Below, one piece after another: positions 25,098 through 34,713 of a stretch of 64,000 nucleotides of DNA (position 1 is the first letter of the stretch; every line of letters begins with the position of its first letter). The notes below the pieces were generated by a model that ran no database searches, was not told where the DNA came from, and saw only the letters and a program-made list of their open reading frames with translations. Origin of the DNA: Enterocloster alcoholdehydrogenati (GTDB taxonomy: Bacteria > Bacillota > Clostridia > Lachnospirales > Lachnospiraceae); the NCBI RefSeq assembly GCF_013282095.1, contig NZ_BLTJ01000005.1:62001-126000 (forward strand), written 5' to 3'. The position numbers were made by a program, and so were the translations under genes.

Positions 25098-28085
25098 TTA
25101 CAGAATCAGATAGCTGTAATCGCAGATCACGGTCTCGATGATCTTTGCAATTTTCTCCGGCACCCGCTCATCGGCGGTTCCTGACTGATAAGCAAATTCA
25201 TTTCCCAGAAGGCGCACGCGGCAGGCGCCGCTGTGTACATTCAGAACCGTAAAGCCCTGGTTGGCGCTGTCTGCCATATCTGCCTCATTGGCAAACAGTG
25301 TGAACTTGTCCATGTAGGGTGCGCTGTCCCATGGGCAGAAACTGCGGCAGTTTCCGCATTCGTTGCACATATAGTCCACATGGATAATCTGATGCTTCTC
25401 CATACCGTAAACTGCAAGAGCAATATTGGCGCGGTTGGGGCAGACCTCCATACAGTTTTCACAATAGCTGCTGCAGGAGAGACATCTGCTGCTGTCCGTC
25501 TCCGTCACATCCTCCTCTGCCAGATTCCCCTTGCGGTCCGCAATGGTTTTCTCATCCGACAGCTTAAACAGATCCTCAGCAAGTCCTTTTCCAAGGATTG
25601 CCTCCGCCGCTTTCCGGCCGTCCCGGATACCTTCTACTACTGTAGCTGGCCCAAAGAGGCCGTCGCCTGCTGCGTACACACCCCTGATGGAAGTTTCCAG
25701 CGTATCCGGGTTCACCTGAGGACGTTTTCTGGAATCCAGGGCAATGCCGTTTGCCTCATAGAAACCGGATGGAACCTTCTCACCTACGGCCGCGATCACC
25801 GTGTCTGCGGGAACCTCTATGATCTTATCCGTCTCTGCAACGCCCCGGCGGCCGCTTGCATCCAAATCGCCCAGAACCATTTTTTTACAGTAAAGCACGC
25901 CATTTTCCTGACGTACCGGAGAAAGGAGTTCTGCAAACTCGACGCCGTCCTCAAGGGCCATTGCCAGTTCCTCCTCATCCGCCGGCATATAGCGCCTCGT
26001 TCTTCTGTATACCAGAGAAACCTTCTCTACCCCTGCATTGCGCTTTGCAGCTCTTGCTGTATCCATAGCCGTATTTCCTCCGCCGATGACGGCTACATTT
26101 TTGCCCAGCTTTGCCTTTCCGTCTGTTGCCTTAAACTCTGCCAGAAATTCCAGAGCGTTAACCGGCTCGCCTGCCTCAAGCCTAAGCTCGCCGGGTTGAG
26201 AAGCGCCCAGGGCCAGAACCACATAATCATATTCCTTCTTAAGCGTTTCTATGGACTGAATCTCTTTTCCGTTTACCAGCTCTGCTCCCATGGCCTCTAT
26301 GATCTTGACATCCCTGTCAATGGCGCTGTCAGGGATGCGGAAAGCCGGTATCACATTGCGTACCACGCCGCCCATCTTGGCTTCCTTCTCAAATACAGTT
26401 ACCTTCATGCCTCCCCTGGCCAGGAAAAATGCCGCTGCCAGACCTGCCGGGCCGCCTCCTACTACGGCAGCCTTCTTGTCAGAGGAAACCGCTGGGGCCT
26501 TAAAATCCTCCATCACTGCCTCGTAACCGCCTTCTGCGGACTCCAGCTTGGTTCTGCGGATATTAACCGGTGTTTCATAGAAATTTCTGGTACACTTGCT
26601 CATACAGTTGTGAGCGCAGATAGTTCCTGTAATAAACGGCAGCGGATTCTTATTTAAAATAACCTTCAGCGCCTCCTCATATTTTCCCTCGCCTGCCAGC
26701 TGCAGATACTGGGTAATATCCTGATGGATGGGACAGCCTTCCTGGCAGGGAGCGATAAAACAGTCTGCCAGGGGCACGGGACGGTTTATCTTTCTGGAAG
26801 GAAGGGGCTTTACCGCCTTTACATGATGCCTGTCTGTCTTTGCCCCCTCTACCAGAGTTCTCACCTTTGCGGCGTCCACGCTCTCAAAGACAGGGGCTTT
26901 CTTTGCCGCAAACAGCCTTCCGATCTGCTCCAGCCTCTGGTAACCGCCAGGCTTTAACATGGTTGTAGCCATGGTAACCGGCCAGATGCCTGCATCCACG
27001 ATCTTTTCAATGTTGAAATAATCCGCGCCTCCGGAATAGGAGATCCGAAGCTTTCCATCAAAATCATCTGCCAGCTTTAAGGCAACGGACAGAGACAGGG
27101 CATAGAGAGACTTTCCGGACATATACATCTCTTCACTGGGCAGCTCGTTCTGCTTTACATCCACCGGGAAGGTATTGGTGATCTTCACGCCGAATTCCAG
27201 CCCCTTTTCATCTGCCAGAGCCTGCAGTCTCTTTAACATGGGTACTGCATCCTCATACTGAAGATCATCTTTAAAATGGAAATCTCCAAATGCCACATAA
27301 TCATAGCCCATCTCGTCCATCAACCGTCTTGCATAGTCATAGCCAAGAAGCGTAGGATTGCATTTAATAAAGGTATGTACCTGCTTTTTCTCAATGAGAT
27401 ATTTTGCGATCCGCTCAATCTCCTGGGGAGGACATCCGTGAAGGGTGGAAAGAGTAATGCAGTTGCAGACTTCAGGAGAGATCCCCTCCACATCATCCCT
27501 TGTCAGATTTTCAAAACGATCCAGATTATCTAACAGCCACTGACGGCATTCTGTGAAAATGGGAGCGCCGGAGGCATCCTTCATCCCCTCGATAAAGCGG
27601 TCGATCTTTTCTGTCTGAATCCCCTCAAGATCGTAACCGACAGACATATTAAACTGGAAACCATCCATAGAACCAAGGCCGTATTCCTTTGCCAGAACCT
27701 TGCAGGCAAACCAGGCCTTTACATACTCGTCATATGCCTGAGGCACATAAAGCTCTGTGGACCACTCGCAGTTATAGCACTCATCCTCTGCCCTGATACA
27801 GGGCTTGGATACAGGAAGATCCTCACCGTCTAACTTCTGTACGGTCTTTAACTCAAAGAAACGGCTGCCGGCCACATAGGAAGCCACAATATTCTGTGTC
27901 AGCTGTGTATGGGGACCTGCCGCAGGGCCGAAGGGAGTTTCAAGACTCCGTCCGAAAATCGTGGCTGTATTCTTCTTATCTGCAATAAAAGGTCTTTTGA
28001 CTCCGAAAACGGAACCTGTCTTATGCTCCTTGATGATCCAGTCCATCAATTTTCCAAAAGGAATGGGTGTCATAATGTCGCTCAT
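25098..28085 (-). CDS. ygfK: YgfK-type Fe-S/FAD oxidoreductase (putative selenate reductase subunit)
   Basis: The start at 28085 follows GAAGGAGGAAAAAT and gives 995 residues (MSDIMTPIPFGKLMDWIIKE). A longer frame upstream is spurious. The N-terminal half is a dihydropyrimidine-dehydrogenase-like barrel (STLHGCPPQEIERI, SYSGGADYFNIEKI). The middle has Fe-S cysteines (CQEGCPIHQD, CAHNCMSKC) and a GltD-like FAD/NAD(P) core (VVGGGPAGLAAAF, VIGGGNTAMDTA). The C-terminus has two further clusters (CLSCSSYCENCMEVCP, CNECGNCRSFCP). YgfK is part of the bacterial purine-degradation cluster. Despite its older name it probably moves electrons to or from a purine intermediate. It follows ssnA on the same strand. 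Confidence 0.92.
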   Translation of the reverse strand: MSDIMTPIPFGKLMDWIIKEHKTGSVFGVKRPFIADKKNTATIFGRSLETPFGPAAGPHTQLTQNIVASYVAGSRFFELKTVQKLDGEDLPVSKPCIRAEDECYNCEWSTELYVPQAYDEYVKAWFACKVLAKEYGLGSMDGFQFNMSVGYDLEGIQTEKIDRFIEGMKDASGAPIFTECRQWLLDNLDRFENLTRDDVEGISPEVCNCITLSTLHGCPPQEIERIAKYLIEKKQVHTFIKCNPTLLGYDYARRLMDEMGYDYVAFGDFHFKDDLQYEDAVPMLKRLQALADEKGLEFGVKITNTFPVDVKQNELPSEEMYMSGKSLYALSLSVALKLADDFDGKLRISYSGGADYFNIEKIVDAGIWPVTMATTMLKPGGYQRLEQIGRLFAAKKAPVFESVDAAKVRTLVEGAKTDRHHVKAVKPLPSRKINRPVPLADCFIAPCQEGCPIHQDITQYLQLAGEGKYEEALKVILNKNPLPFITGTICAHNCMSKCTRNFYETPVNIRRTKLESAEGGYEAVMEDFKAPAVSSDKKAAVVGGGPAGLAAAFFLARGGMKVTVFEKEAKMGGVVRNVIPAFRIPDSAIDRDVKIIEAMGAELVNGKEIQSIETLKKEYDYVVLALGASQPGELRLEAGEPVNALEFLAEFKATDGKAKLGKNVAVIGGGNTAMDTARAAKRNAGVEKVSLVYRRTRRYMPADEEELAMALEDGVEFAELLSPVRQENGVLYCKKMVLGDLDASGRRGVAETDKIIEVPADTVIAAVGEKVPSGFYEANGIALDSRKRPQVNPDTLETSIRGVYAAGDGLFGPATVVEGIRDGRKAAEAILGKGLAEDLFKLSDEKTIADRKGNLAEEDVTETDSSRCLSCSSYCENCMEVCPNRANIALAVYGMEKHQIIHVDYMCNECGNCRSFCPWDSAPYMDKFTLFANEADMADSANQGFTVLNVHSGACRVRLLGNEFAYQSGTADERVPEKIAKIIETVICDYSYLIL

Positions 28086-28332
28086 ATTTTTCCTCCTTCT
28101 ATAAAGTGTACGTCCCGCACCCTCCTGGTGCCTGTATTGCAGCCGTACACGGTACACGACCAGGTCCCAGCACCGGAAACATCCATTTTCCTTCTCTCGT
28201 CCGGCTCAGCCGCCCGGCCTCAAAAAGACCGGGGTGCTGCTTTCCCGCCGCCCTGTAATCGGCATCTGTCTTAATTTTTCATCCATACGTTTATCCGCGA
28301 ATGAGGAGCATCCGCATTCCACGCTGTTTTTC

Positions 28333-29664
28333 TCAGCCGTTGATGGATTGTGCCAGCTCTGCGGCCGATTCTCTTACCTCATAGAGCACCTTCTCTTCAT
28401 CAATGCCAAGCAGCTCTCTGTCCTTCATCAGCACCTTTCCGTTGCAGACGGTGGTAACCACGCTGCGGCCGGTCATGCCAAAGAGGATATGGCTGTTTAC
28501 ATTGGATGCGTTCATCGGCGTTCTGGGAATGTAATCCGTTACGATCACATCTGCGGCTGCACCTTCCTTTAAAACGCCCAGCTGCTTTTTAAAGTAGCGG
28601 TTGGCGATCTTTGCATTTCCCTCAAAGAGCATCTGAGGAACCTCGCTCCAGGCCGCATTTGCATCACAGAGATGATGCTTGTGAAGAACATTGGCTGCCT
28701 TGTAGGACTCTAATACATCCTGGGTATATCCGTCGGTTCCAAGACCTGTGAGGATGCCTCTGTGAATGATCTCCATGGTGGGAGGACAGCCGCAGGCATT
28801 GCCCATATTGGACTCCGGATTGTGGACTACCATTGTATCCGTTTCCTTAATTAAATCCATCTCATGGGGATTTACATAGATGCAGTGGCCCAAAAGCGTC
28901 CTGTTTCCCAGGATATTGCAGTCCATCAGCCGGTCCACAATGCGCTTTCCGTATTTTCTTAAGCAGTGGTGAAGATCCTCGATTCCCTCCGCTACATGAA
29001 TGTGGTAGCCAACCCCATCAGGCTTGTTGGCTGCGGCAAGCTCCATGGTCTCATCGGAAATGGTAAACTGCGCGTGCATACCCATCATGCCTGCGATCAT
29101 ATCCGTATCATCTGCAAGGGCATGGCGGATCCATCTGGCATTTTCCATCACAGATTCTCTTGCCTTGTCCATGCCGTCCCGATCTGAGATCTCATAACAC
29201 AGACAGGTGCGCAGACCGAACTCCCTGGCCGCATCCTCGATGGCAAAAAGGCTGTCCTTTATCTCTCCAAAGCTTGCATGGTGATCAAATACGGTAGTAA
29301 CGCCGTTTTTGATGCAGTCCATATAGGTTACTCTGGCACTCTGGCGGGTCTGCTCGTTGGTCAGATGACGGTCAATGGTCCACCACATACCATCTAAGAT
29401 ATCCAAAAAACCCCTGGGATCATATCCTTTGATACTAAGGCCCCTTGCCATGGCGCTGTAGATGTGCTCATGAGTATTGATGAAAGCCGGCATGATGACG
29501 CCCCCCTTCGCGTCAACAAACTCTGCTTTCGGGAACTCCTTTTTCAAGGTTTCCAGTTCCCCCACCTTCTTAATGGCAGTTTTGTCGATCACTACTGCCC
29601 CATTTTCAAAAAATGGCTGCCCGGCATCTCTTGTAACGAGACGTCCGTTTCCGATCATCAGCAT
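28333..29664 (-). CDS. ssnA: SsnA-type aminohydrolase
   Basis: This is a 443-residue amidohydrolase-superfamily protein, full length for SsnA. Metal and catalytic motifs are NTHEHIYSAM (HxH), HIHVAEG, LLGHCIYV and GLGTDG with the conserved Asp. It resembles guanine deaminase and chlorohydrolase-type enzymes (ATZ/TRZ group). It belongs to the conserved ygeX-ygeY-ygeW-ygfK-ssnA set linked to anaerobic purine and urate breakdown, where its exact step is unsettled. The start follows AAAAGGAGAG. It is the first gene of the leftward operon, from the promoter at 29703-29731, and is divergent from the regulator gene. Confidence 0.92.
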   Translation of the reverse strand: MLMIGNGRLVTRDAGQPFFENGAVVIDKTAIKKVGELETLKKEFPKAEFVDAKGGVIMPAFINTHEHIYSAMARGLSIKGYDPRGFLDILDGMWWTIDRHLTNEQTRQSARVTYMDCIKNGVTTVFDHHASFGEIKDSLFAIEDAAREFGLRTCLCYEISDRDGMDKARESVMENARWIRHALADDTDMIAGMMGMHAQFTISDETMELAAANKPDGVGYHIHVAEGIEDLHHCLRKYGKRIVDRLMDCNILGNRTLLGHCIYVNPHEMDLIKETDTMVVHNPESNMGNACGCPPTMEIIHRGILTGLGTDGYTQDVLESYKAANVLHKHHLCDANAAWSEVPQMLFEGNAKIANRYFKKQLGVLKEGAAADVIVTDYIPRTPMNASNVNSHILFGMTGRSVVTTVCNGKVLMKDRELLGIDEEKVLYEVRESAAELAQSING

Positions 29665-29702
29665 ATCGTACTCTCTCCTTTTTCTGTTGGTTTGATACCC
29701 TT

Positions 29703-29731
29703 ATAGTAACACTATAAATAACCATTTGCAA
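29703..29731 (-). promoter_or_regulatory. Promoter of the ssnA-ygfK-DUF3343-xdh operon
   Basis: On the minus strand TTGCAA (29726-29731) and TACTAT (29703-29708) are 17 bases apart, about 40 bases before ssnA. Confidence 0.65.
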
Positions 29732-29782
29732 GAGTAAAATACAATTTTTTTTAGTTGTTCAAAATTTTTTTGTAAAAACCTC

Positions 29783-29810
29783 TTGCATTTACATTTTTTT
29801 GTGCTATGAT
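29783..29810 (+). promoter_or_regulatory. Promoter of the regulator-ygeX-ygeY-ygeW-arcC-permease genes
   Basis: TTGCAT (29783-29788) and TATGAT (29805-29810) are 16 bases apart. They are divergent from the ssnA promoter, with about 50 very AT-rich bases between the two -35 elements. Confidence 0.6.
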
Positions 29811-29819
29811 GGAATCATA
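29805..29819. promoter_or_regulatory. 15-bp palindrome over the -10 of the rightward promoter
   Basis: TATGAT-GGA-ATCATA has perfect 6-bp arms and covers the -10 element and the predicted start point. It may be the operator of the YheO/DauR-type regulator encoded just downstream, which is inference. Confidence 0.45.
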
Positions 29820-29904
29820 AACAATGTGGCTGCACTTTAAAATTTTTTTATTGTACAAAGTAGCCATGTTTGCACCCTATCAAAACAATAAAGGAGGTAA
29901 GGCT

Positions 29905-30558
29905 ATGGCTTACACATTAAATCTGCTGGAGCAGATGGCCAATGGCCTTGCAAAGCAGTTCGGGCCTGACTGTGAGATCGTAATTCACGACTTAAAACGG
30001 CACGATTTGGATCACTCCGTCGTTCATATCAACAACGGTCATGTGACAAACCGCAAGGAGGGCGACGGCCCTTCTAAGGTTGTCTTTGAGACCCTCCATA
30101 AGGATCCTGCTTTGCTGAAAGACCATGTAGGCTATCTGACCCGTACATCCAATGGGAAGATTTTAAAATCCAGCACATTCTTTATAAGGAATGAGGAAGG
30201 TACGGCTGTAGACTACATCTTCTCTATTAACTACGATATCACAGGACTGATGACCATTGACCGCTCCATCCATGCTCTCATTGATACAGAGCCGGAGAGC
30301 GGAACCAGACAGCAGCCGGAACAGATCGTCCACAATGTAAATGATTTGTTAGACTCGCTGATTGAGCAGTCCGTAGCGCTGGTAGGAAAGCCTGCCGCCC
30401 TGATGAACAAAGAGGAAAAAGTGACAGCCATTCAGTTTTTAAACGATGCCGGTGCTTTTCTTATTACAAAGTCAGGGGATAAAGTCTCAAAATATTTTGG
30501 AATCTCCAAATTTACCCTGTACAGCTACATTGATGTAAACAGCCGCAAATCATCTTAA
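29905..30558 (+). CDS. YheO/DauR-family PAS-HTH transcriptional regulator
   Basis: The start at 29905 follows AATAAAGGAGG and gives 217 residues, MAYTLNLLEQMANGLAK... The N-terminal domain is the YheO-like PAS module (GPDCEIVIHDLKRHDLDHSVVHI split, then NGHVTNRKEGD). The C-terminal region (FLNDAGAFLITKSGDKVSKY, then FGISKFTLYSYID) is the matching HTH_22 domain. Members such as DauR control amino-acid catabolism genes. It is the first gene of the rightward operon and divergent from ssnA, so it most likely controls both halves of the purine cluster in response to a purine or a pathway intermediate. Confidence 0.9.
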   Translation: MAYTLNLLEQMANGLAKQFGPDCEIVIHDLKRHDLDHSVVHINNGHVTNRKEGDGPSKVVFETLHKDPALLKDHVGYLTRTSNGKILKSSTFFIRNEEGTAVDYIFSINYDITGLMTIDRSIHALIDTEPESGTRQQPEQIVHNVNDLLDSLIEQSVALVGKPAALMNKEEKVTAIQFLNDAGAFLITKSGDKVSKYFGISKFTLYSYIDVNSRKSS

Positions 30559-30609
30559 CCCCGCATTCTTTCCAGAATGTGCCGCACAAATTAAGGAGGA
30601 TAAAGTATT

Positions 30610-31818
30610 ATGGATCAGAAAATTCTGTGGGCGGTCAACCATATGCCGAAAACAGAAGACAAAAATCTTCCCATCATGGGATTAGAGGAGATCAGGAAAG
30701 CCCGAACCTTCCACGAAAGCTTCCCGCAGTACAGCGAGACTCCTCTTACAAAACTTCCCCACATGGCTTCCTATCTGGGAGTGAAGGAAGTGTATATAAA
30801 GGATGAATCCTACCGTTTCGGCCTGAACGCTTTCAAGGTATTAGGCGGCTCCTTCGCAATGGCCCGTTATATCGCAAAAGAGACCGGAAAAGATGTATCC
30901 GAGCTCCCCTACTCCGTCCTTACTTCCAGGAAGTTAAGAGAAGAATTCGGTCAGGCTACCTTCTTTACCGCAACCGACGGCAACCACGGCCGCGGCGTTG
31001 CATGGGCGGCTAACCGTCTGGGACAGAAAGCCGTAGTACATATGCCCAAGGGAACCACGCAGACCCGTCTGGAAAACATCGCCAAAGAGGGGGCTCAGGT
31101 GGATATTCAGGAAATGAACTACGACGATTGTGTCCGTCTGGCTGCAAAGGAAGCCGACGAGACGCCAAGAGGCGTGATTGTACAGGATACCGCATGGGAC
31201 GGTTACGAAGAGATTCCTGCATGGATCATGCAGGGCTACGGCACAATGGCAATGGAGGCAGGTGAGCAGTTAAAGGCTCAGGGCTGCGAGCGTCCTACTC
31301 ACATCTTCGTACAGGCAGGCGTTGGTTCTCTGGCCGGCGCTGTGGTAGGCTACTTTGCAAACCTTTATGCAGATAACCCGCCCACCTTCGTAGTCGTAGA
31401 AGCCGAGGCTGCTGCCTGCCTCTACAAGGGCGCTGCTGCCGGTGACGGCAACATCCGCATTGTAGACGGCGATATGCCTACCATTATGGCGGGCCTTGCC
31501 TGCGGCGAGCCAAATACCATTTCCTGGGATATCTTAAAGAACCATGTAAAGGTATTCATCGCCGCTCCTGACTGGGTAGCTGCAAACGGTATGCGTATGC
31601 TGGCCGCCCCGATAAAGGGGGACGCTCCTGTCACCTCCGGCGAATCCGGCGCCGCTCCCTTCGGCGCGCTGGCTGCCATGACTACGCTGGATGAATACGG
31701 GCAGCTAAAGAAGGAGGTCGGCCTGGATGAAACCTCCAGAGTCCTGCTCTTCTCTACCGAAGGCGACACCGATCCCGACCGTTATAAAAATATCGTATGG
31801 AAAGGCCTGGATAAATAA
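30610..31818 (+). CDS. dpaL: Diaminopropionate ammonia-lyase
   Basis: This 402-residue PLP enzyme (fold type II) is full length. SYRFGLNAFKVLGGSFA contains the PLP lysine, TDGNHGRGVAWAAN is the phosphate/substrate loop, and the glycine-rich loop is FVQAGVGSLAGAV. It splits 2,3-diaminopropionate to pyruvate and two ammonia. In E. coli this gene is ygeX. In purine-degrading gut bacteria it is required to convert a urate-derived carbon fragment to central metabolites. The start follows TAAGGAGG. It is followed after 69 bases by ygeY. Confidence 0.95.
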   Translation: MDQKILWAVNHMPKTEDKNLPIMGLEEIRKARTFHESFPQYSETPLTKLPHMASYLGVKEVYIKDESYRFGLNAFKVLGGSFAMARYIAKETGKDVSELPYSVLTSRKLREEFGQATFFTATDGNHGRGVAWAANRLGQKAVVHMPKGTTQTRLENIAKEGAQVDIQEMNYDDCVRLAAKEADETPRGVIVQDTAWDGYEEIPAWIMQGYGTMAMEAGEQLKAQGCERPTHIFVQAGVGSLAGAVVGYFANLYADNPPTFVVVEAEAAACLYKGAAAGDGNIRIVDGDMPTIMAGLACGEPNTISWDILKNHVKVFIAAPDWVAANGMRMLAAPIKGDAPVTSGESGAAPFGALAAMTTLDEYGQLKKEVGLDETSRVLLFSTEGDTDPDRYKNIVWKGLDK

Positions 31819-31887
31819 AATTTATCAAACCAATTGCAAAAACAGGCGCTCTGAACACTTACAAATCAATCATGGAGGATATATCAA

Positions 31888-33204
31888 ATGAAGCTGGATT
31901 ACGGAAAGATCAAAGAAGCTGCACAGAATTATCAGAAGGACATGACCAGGTTCTTACGCGAAATCGTAAAGAATCCCGGCGAAAGCTGTGATGAGAAGGC
32001 CCATATCGAGCGCATCGCGCAGGAAATGAGAGATCTTGGCTTTGATAAGGTAGAGATTGATCCTATGGGCAACGTGCTTGGCTTTATGGGCACAGGCGAA
32101 ACCATCATTGGCTTTGACGCCCACATCGATACCGTAGGAATCGGCAACCGCGGCAACTGGACCTTCGATCCATACGAGGGCTATGAAACTGAGACCGAGA
32201 TCGGCGGCCGCGGCGTTTCCGATCAGTGCGGAGGAATCGTCTCCGCAGTATACGGCGCAAAGATCATGAAAGATCTGGGCCTTCTCTCTGATAAGTACAC
32301 GGTTCTTGTAACGGGTACCGTTCAGGAGGAGGACTGCGACGGCCTTTGCTGGCAGTACATCATCAATGAGGACAAGATTCGTCCTGAATTCGTCGTTTCC
32401 ACTGAGCCTACCGACGGCGGTATCTATCGCGGTCAGAGGGGACGCATGGAGATCCGCGTAGATGTTAAGGGCGTTTCCTGCCATGGCTCCGCTCCTGAGC
32501 GGGGAGACAACGCAATCTACAAGATGGCCGATATCCTTCAGGATGTCCGCGCATTAAACGAAAATGATGCAGCTGATGACAAGGAAGTAAAGGGCCTTGT
32601 AAAGATGCTGGATAAAAAATACAACCCTGAGTGGGAGGAGGCTAACTTCCTTGGCCGCGGAACCGTAACCGTTTCCGAGATTTTCTTTACCTCCCCCAGC
32701 CGCTGTGCCGTTGCTGACTCCTGCGCCGTATCCCTGGATCGCCGTATGACAGCCGGCGAGACCTGGGAAAGCTGTCTGGATGAGATCCGCGCTCTCCCAT
32801 CCGTTAAGAAATACGGCGACGACGTAACGGTTTCCATGTATGAGTATTCCCGTCCTTCCTACAAGGGACTGGTATATCCCATCGAATGTTACTTCCCAAC
32901 CTGGGTCATCCCGAAAGATCACAGGGTAACACAGTCTCTGGAGGAGGCTTATACCAACCTGTTTGGTGAGAACCGTATCGGTGCCAAAGAAACTCTGGAA
33001 ATGAGAACCGCCCGCCCTCTGACTGACAAATGGACCTTCTCTACCAACGGCGTATCCATCATGGGACGCAACGGCATCCCATGCATCGGCTTTGGCCCGG
33101 GCGCCGAGGCTCAGGCACACGCACCCAATGAGAAAACCTGGAAGCAGGATCTGGTTACCTGTGCCGCCGTGTACGCTGCTCTTCCAACCATTTACTGCAA
33201 GTAA
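31888..33204 (+). CDS. ygeY: YgeY-type M20-family hydrolase (selenium-metabolism-linked)
   Basis: This is a 438-residue M20/ArgE/DapE-type metallohydrolase. The first metal His lies in [12 protein letters not shown], the bridging Asp in [11 protein letters not shown], the catalytic Glu pair in VQEEDCDGL, and a further ligand region in STEPTDGGI. The YgeY subfamily travels with YgeW, YgeX, SsnA and YgfK. It probably hydrolyses an amide or ureido intermediate that gives diaminopropionate. The exact substrate is not settled from sequence. The start follows ATGGAGG. The gene is 69 bases after dpaL and 140 before ygeW. Confidence 0.92.
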   Translation: MKLDYGKIKEAAQNYQKDMTRFLREIVKNPGESCDEKAHIERIAQEMRDLGFDKVEIDPMGNVLGFMGTGETIIGFDAHIDTVGIGNRGNWTFDPYEGYETETEIGGRGVSDQCGGIVSAVYGAKIMKDLGLLSDKYTVLVTGTVQEEDCDGLCWQYIINEDKIRPEFVVSTEPTDGGIYRGQRGRMEIRVDVKGVSCHGSAPERGDNAIYKMADILQDVRALNENDAADDKEVKGLVKMLDKKYNPEWEEANFLGRGTVTVSEIFFTSPSRCAVADSCAVSLDRRMTAGETWESCLDEIRALPSVKKYGDDVTVSMYEYSRPSYKGLVYPIECYFPTWVIPKDHRVTQSLEEAYTNLFGENRIGAKETLEMRTARPLTDKWTFSTNGVSIMGRNGIPCIGFGPGAEAQAHAPNEKTWKQDLVTCAAVYAALPTIYCK

Positions 33205-33344
33205 TCCATATGCAATGTGCGAAACAGACTTCTCCCGTTGCCGCACAATATAAGGATTTTTGTCATCCGCAGTCCGGCAGCCCGGATCTGCGGAGGCATT
33301 CACTTCACACCCATTCTATCTAAAAATAAAGGAGAACAAAACAC

Positions 33345-34538
33345 ATGAAAACATTACAGGATTACATTGATAAGCTGAATTCCTTAAATTTCAAGGAGAT
33401 GTATGAGAACGACTTCTTCCTGACCTGGGAAAAGACAGACGATGAGTTAGAGGCTGTGTGGACGCTGGCCGACGCTCTGCGTTTCATGAGAGAAAACAAC
33501 ATCTCCACAAAGGTATTTGAGAGCGGCCTGGGCATCTCTTTATTCCGCGACAACTCTACCCGTACCCGTTTCTCCTTTGCTTCCGCCTGCAATCTGCTGG
33601 GCTTGGAGGTTCAGGATCTGGACGAGGGCAAATCTCAGATTGCCCACGGCGAGACTGTACGCGAGACAGCCAACATGATCTCCTTCATGGCCGACGTAAT
33701 CGGTATCCGCGATGATATGTACATCGGTAAGGGAAACGCATATATGCACGAAGTAGTTGACGCTGTTACCCAGGGTCACAAAGACGGCATCCTTGAGCAG
33801 AAGCCAACTCTGGTAAACTTACAGTGCGATATTGACCATCCGACTCAGTGTATGGCTGATATGCTGCATATCATCCATGAGTTTGGCGGCGCAGAGAACT
33901 TAAAGGGCAAGAAATTAGCCATGACCTGGGCTTACTCTCCTTCCTACGGAAAGCCCTTATCCGTTCCTCAGGGCGTGATCGGCCTGATGACACGCATGGG
34001 TATGGAAGTCGTTCTGGCTCATCCCGAAGGCTACGAGGTTATGCCTGAGGTAGAGGAGGTCGCAAGAAAGAACGCCGAGAAATCAGGCGGTTCCTTCCGT
34101 GTATCCCATGATATGGCTGATGCATTTAAGGATGCCGATATCGTTTATCCAAAGAGCTGGGCTCCATTTGCAGCCATGGAAAAGAGAACCAATCTGTACG
34201 CAGAGGGCGATTCCGAGGGAATCAAGGCTCTGGAGAAGGAACTCTTAGCTCAGAATGCAGAGCACAAAGACTGGTGCTGCACCGAAGAGCTTATGAAAAC
34301 CACAAAGGACGGAAAGGCTCTGTACCTGCACTGTCTGCCCGCTGACATCAACGATGTAAGCTGCAAGGACGGAGAGGTTGAGGCAAGCGTATTTGACCGC
34401 TACCGTGATCCTCTGTACAAGGAGGCAAGCTACAAGCCTTATGTGATCGCAGCTATGATCATGCTTGCCAAGTTCGCTGATCCTGCAGATATCTTAAAGA
34501 AGCTGGAGGACAGAGGAACTCCAAGGGTATTCAAATAA
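33345..34538 (+). CDS. ygeW: YgeW-type knotted carbamoyltransferase
   Basis: This 397-residue member of the aspartate/ornithine carbamoyltransferase superfamily has the carbamoyl-phosphate loop STRTRFSFASA, the DHPTQCMADMLH motif and HCLPADINDVSC. YgeW proteins have a knotted C-terminal domain and do not use aspartate or ornithine. In this cluster the enzyme probably works in the degradative direction, phosphorolysing an ureido intermediate (possibly derived from diaminopropionate) to carbamoyl phosphate, which the next gene product turns to ATP. That direction is inference. The start follows AAAGGAGAAC. Its operon neighbours are ygeY and arcC. Confidence 0.92.
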   Translation: MKTLQDYIDKLNSLNFKEMYENDFFLTWEKTDDELEAVWTLADALRFMRENNISTKVFESGLGISLFRDNSTRTRFSFASACNLLGLEVQDLDEGKSQIAHGETVRETANMISFMADVIGIRDDMYIGKGNAYMHEVVDAVTQGHKDGILEQKPTLVNLQCDIDHPTQCMADMLHIIHEFGGAENLKGKKLAMTWAYSPSYGKPLSVPQGVIGLMTRMGMEVVLAHPEGYEVMPEVEEVARKNAEKSGGSFRVSHDMADAFKDADIVYPKSWAPFAAMEKRTNLYAEGDSEGIKALEKELLAQNAEHKDWCCTEELMKTTKDGKALYLHCLPADINDVSCKDGEVEASVFDRYRDPLYKEASYKPYVIAAMIMLAKFADPADILKKLEDRGTPRVFK

Positions 34539-34570
34539 ACACTTCCAACTATGACTGAGCCGCCGGGCCG

Positions 34571-34640
34571 GAGCGCGTCTTAATATTGCTTTCTGTCAGA
34601 CGCAATTTCAGATGAACTCCGTGTCCGGCGCTCTTTTTTT
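34571..34640 (+). terminator. Terminator- or attenuator-like structure between ygeW and arcC
   Basis: GAGCGC (34571-34576) pairs with GCGCTC (34628-34633), followed by seven Ts. An inner stem GCGTCT/AGACGC (34575-34603) overlaps it by two bases, so the two may compete. This could reduce read-through into arcC and the permease. Confidence 0.4.
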
Positions 34641-34713
34641 CTCAAAATTGATACGGATTGTCAGCAAAAACAGCCGGCAGCAGAGAAACCGGCGCAAAAG
34701 GGGTAAGATCACT

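Noticed and set aside
25233-26657. Long open frame (474 codons) on the plus strand
   Set aside because: It lies entirely antisense to ygfK, has no family motifs or ribosome site, and its composition mirrors the GC-biased coding strand.
28086-28157. Longer start of ygfK at 28157
   Set aside because: The frame before 28085 is Arg-rich translated leader, and the AAGGAGG site points to 28085.
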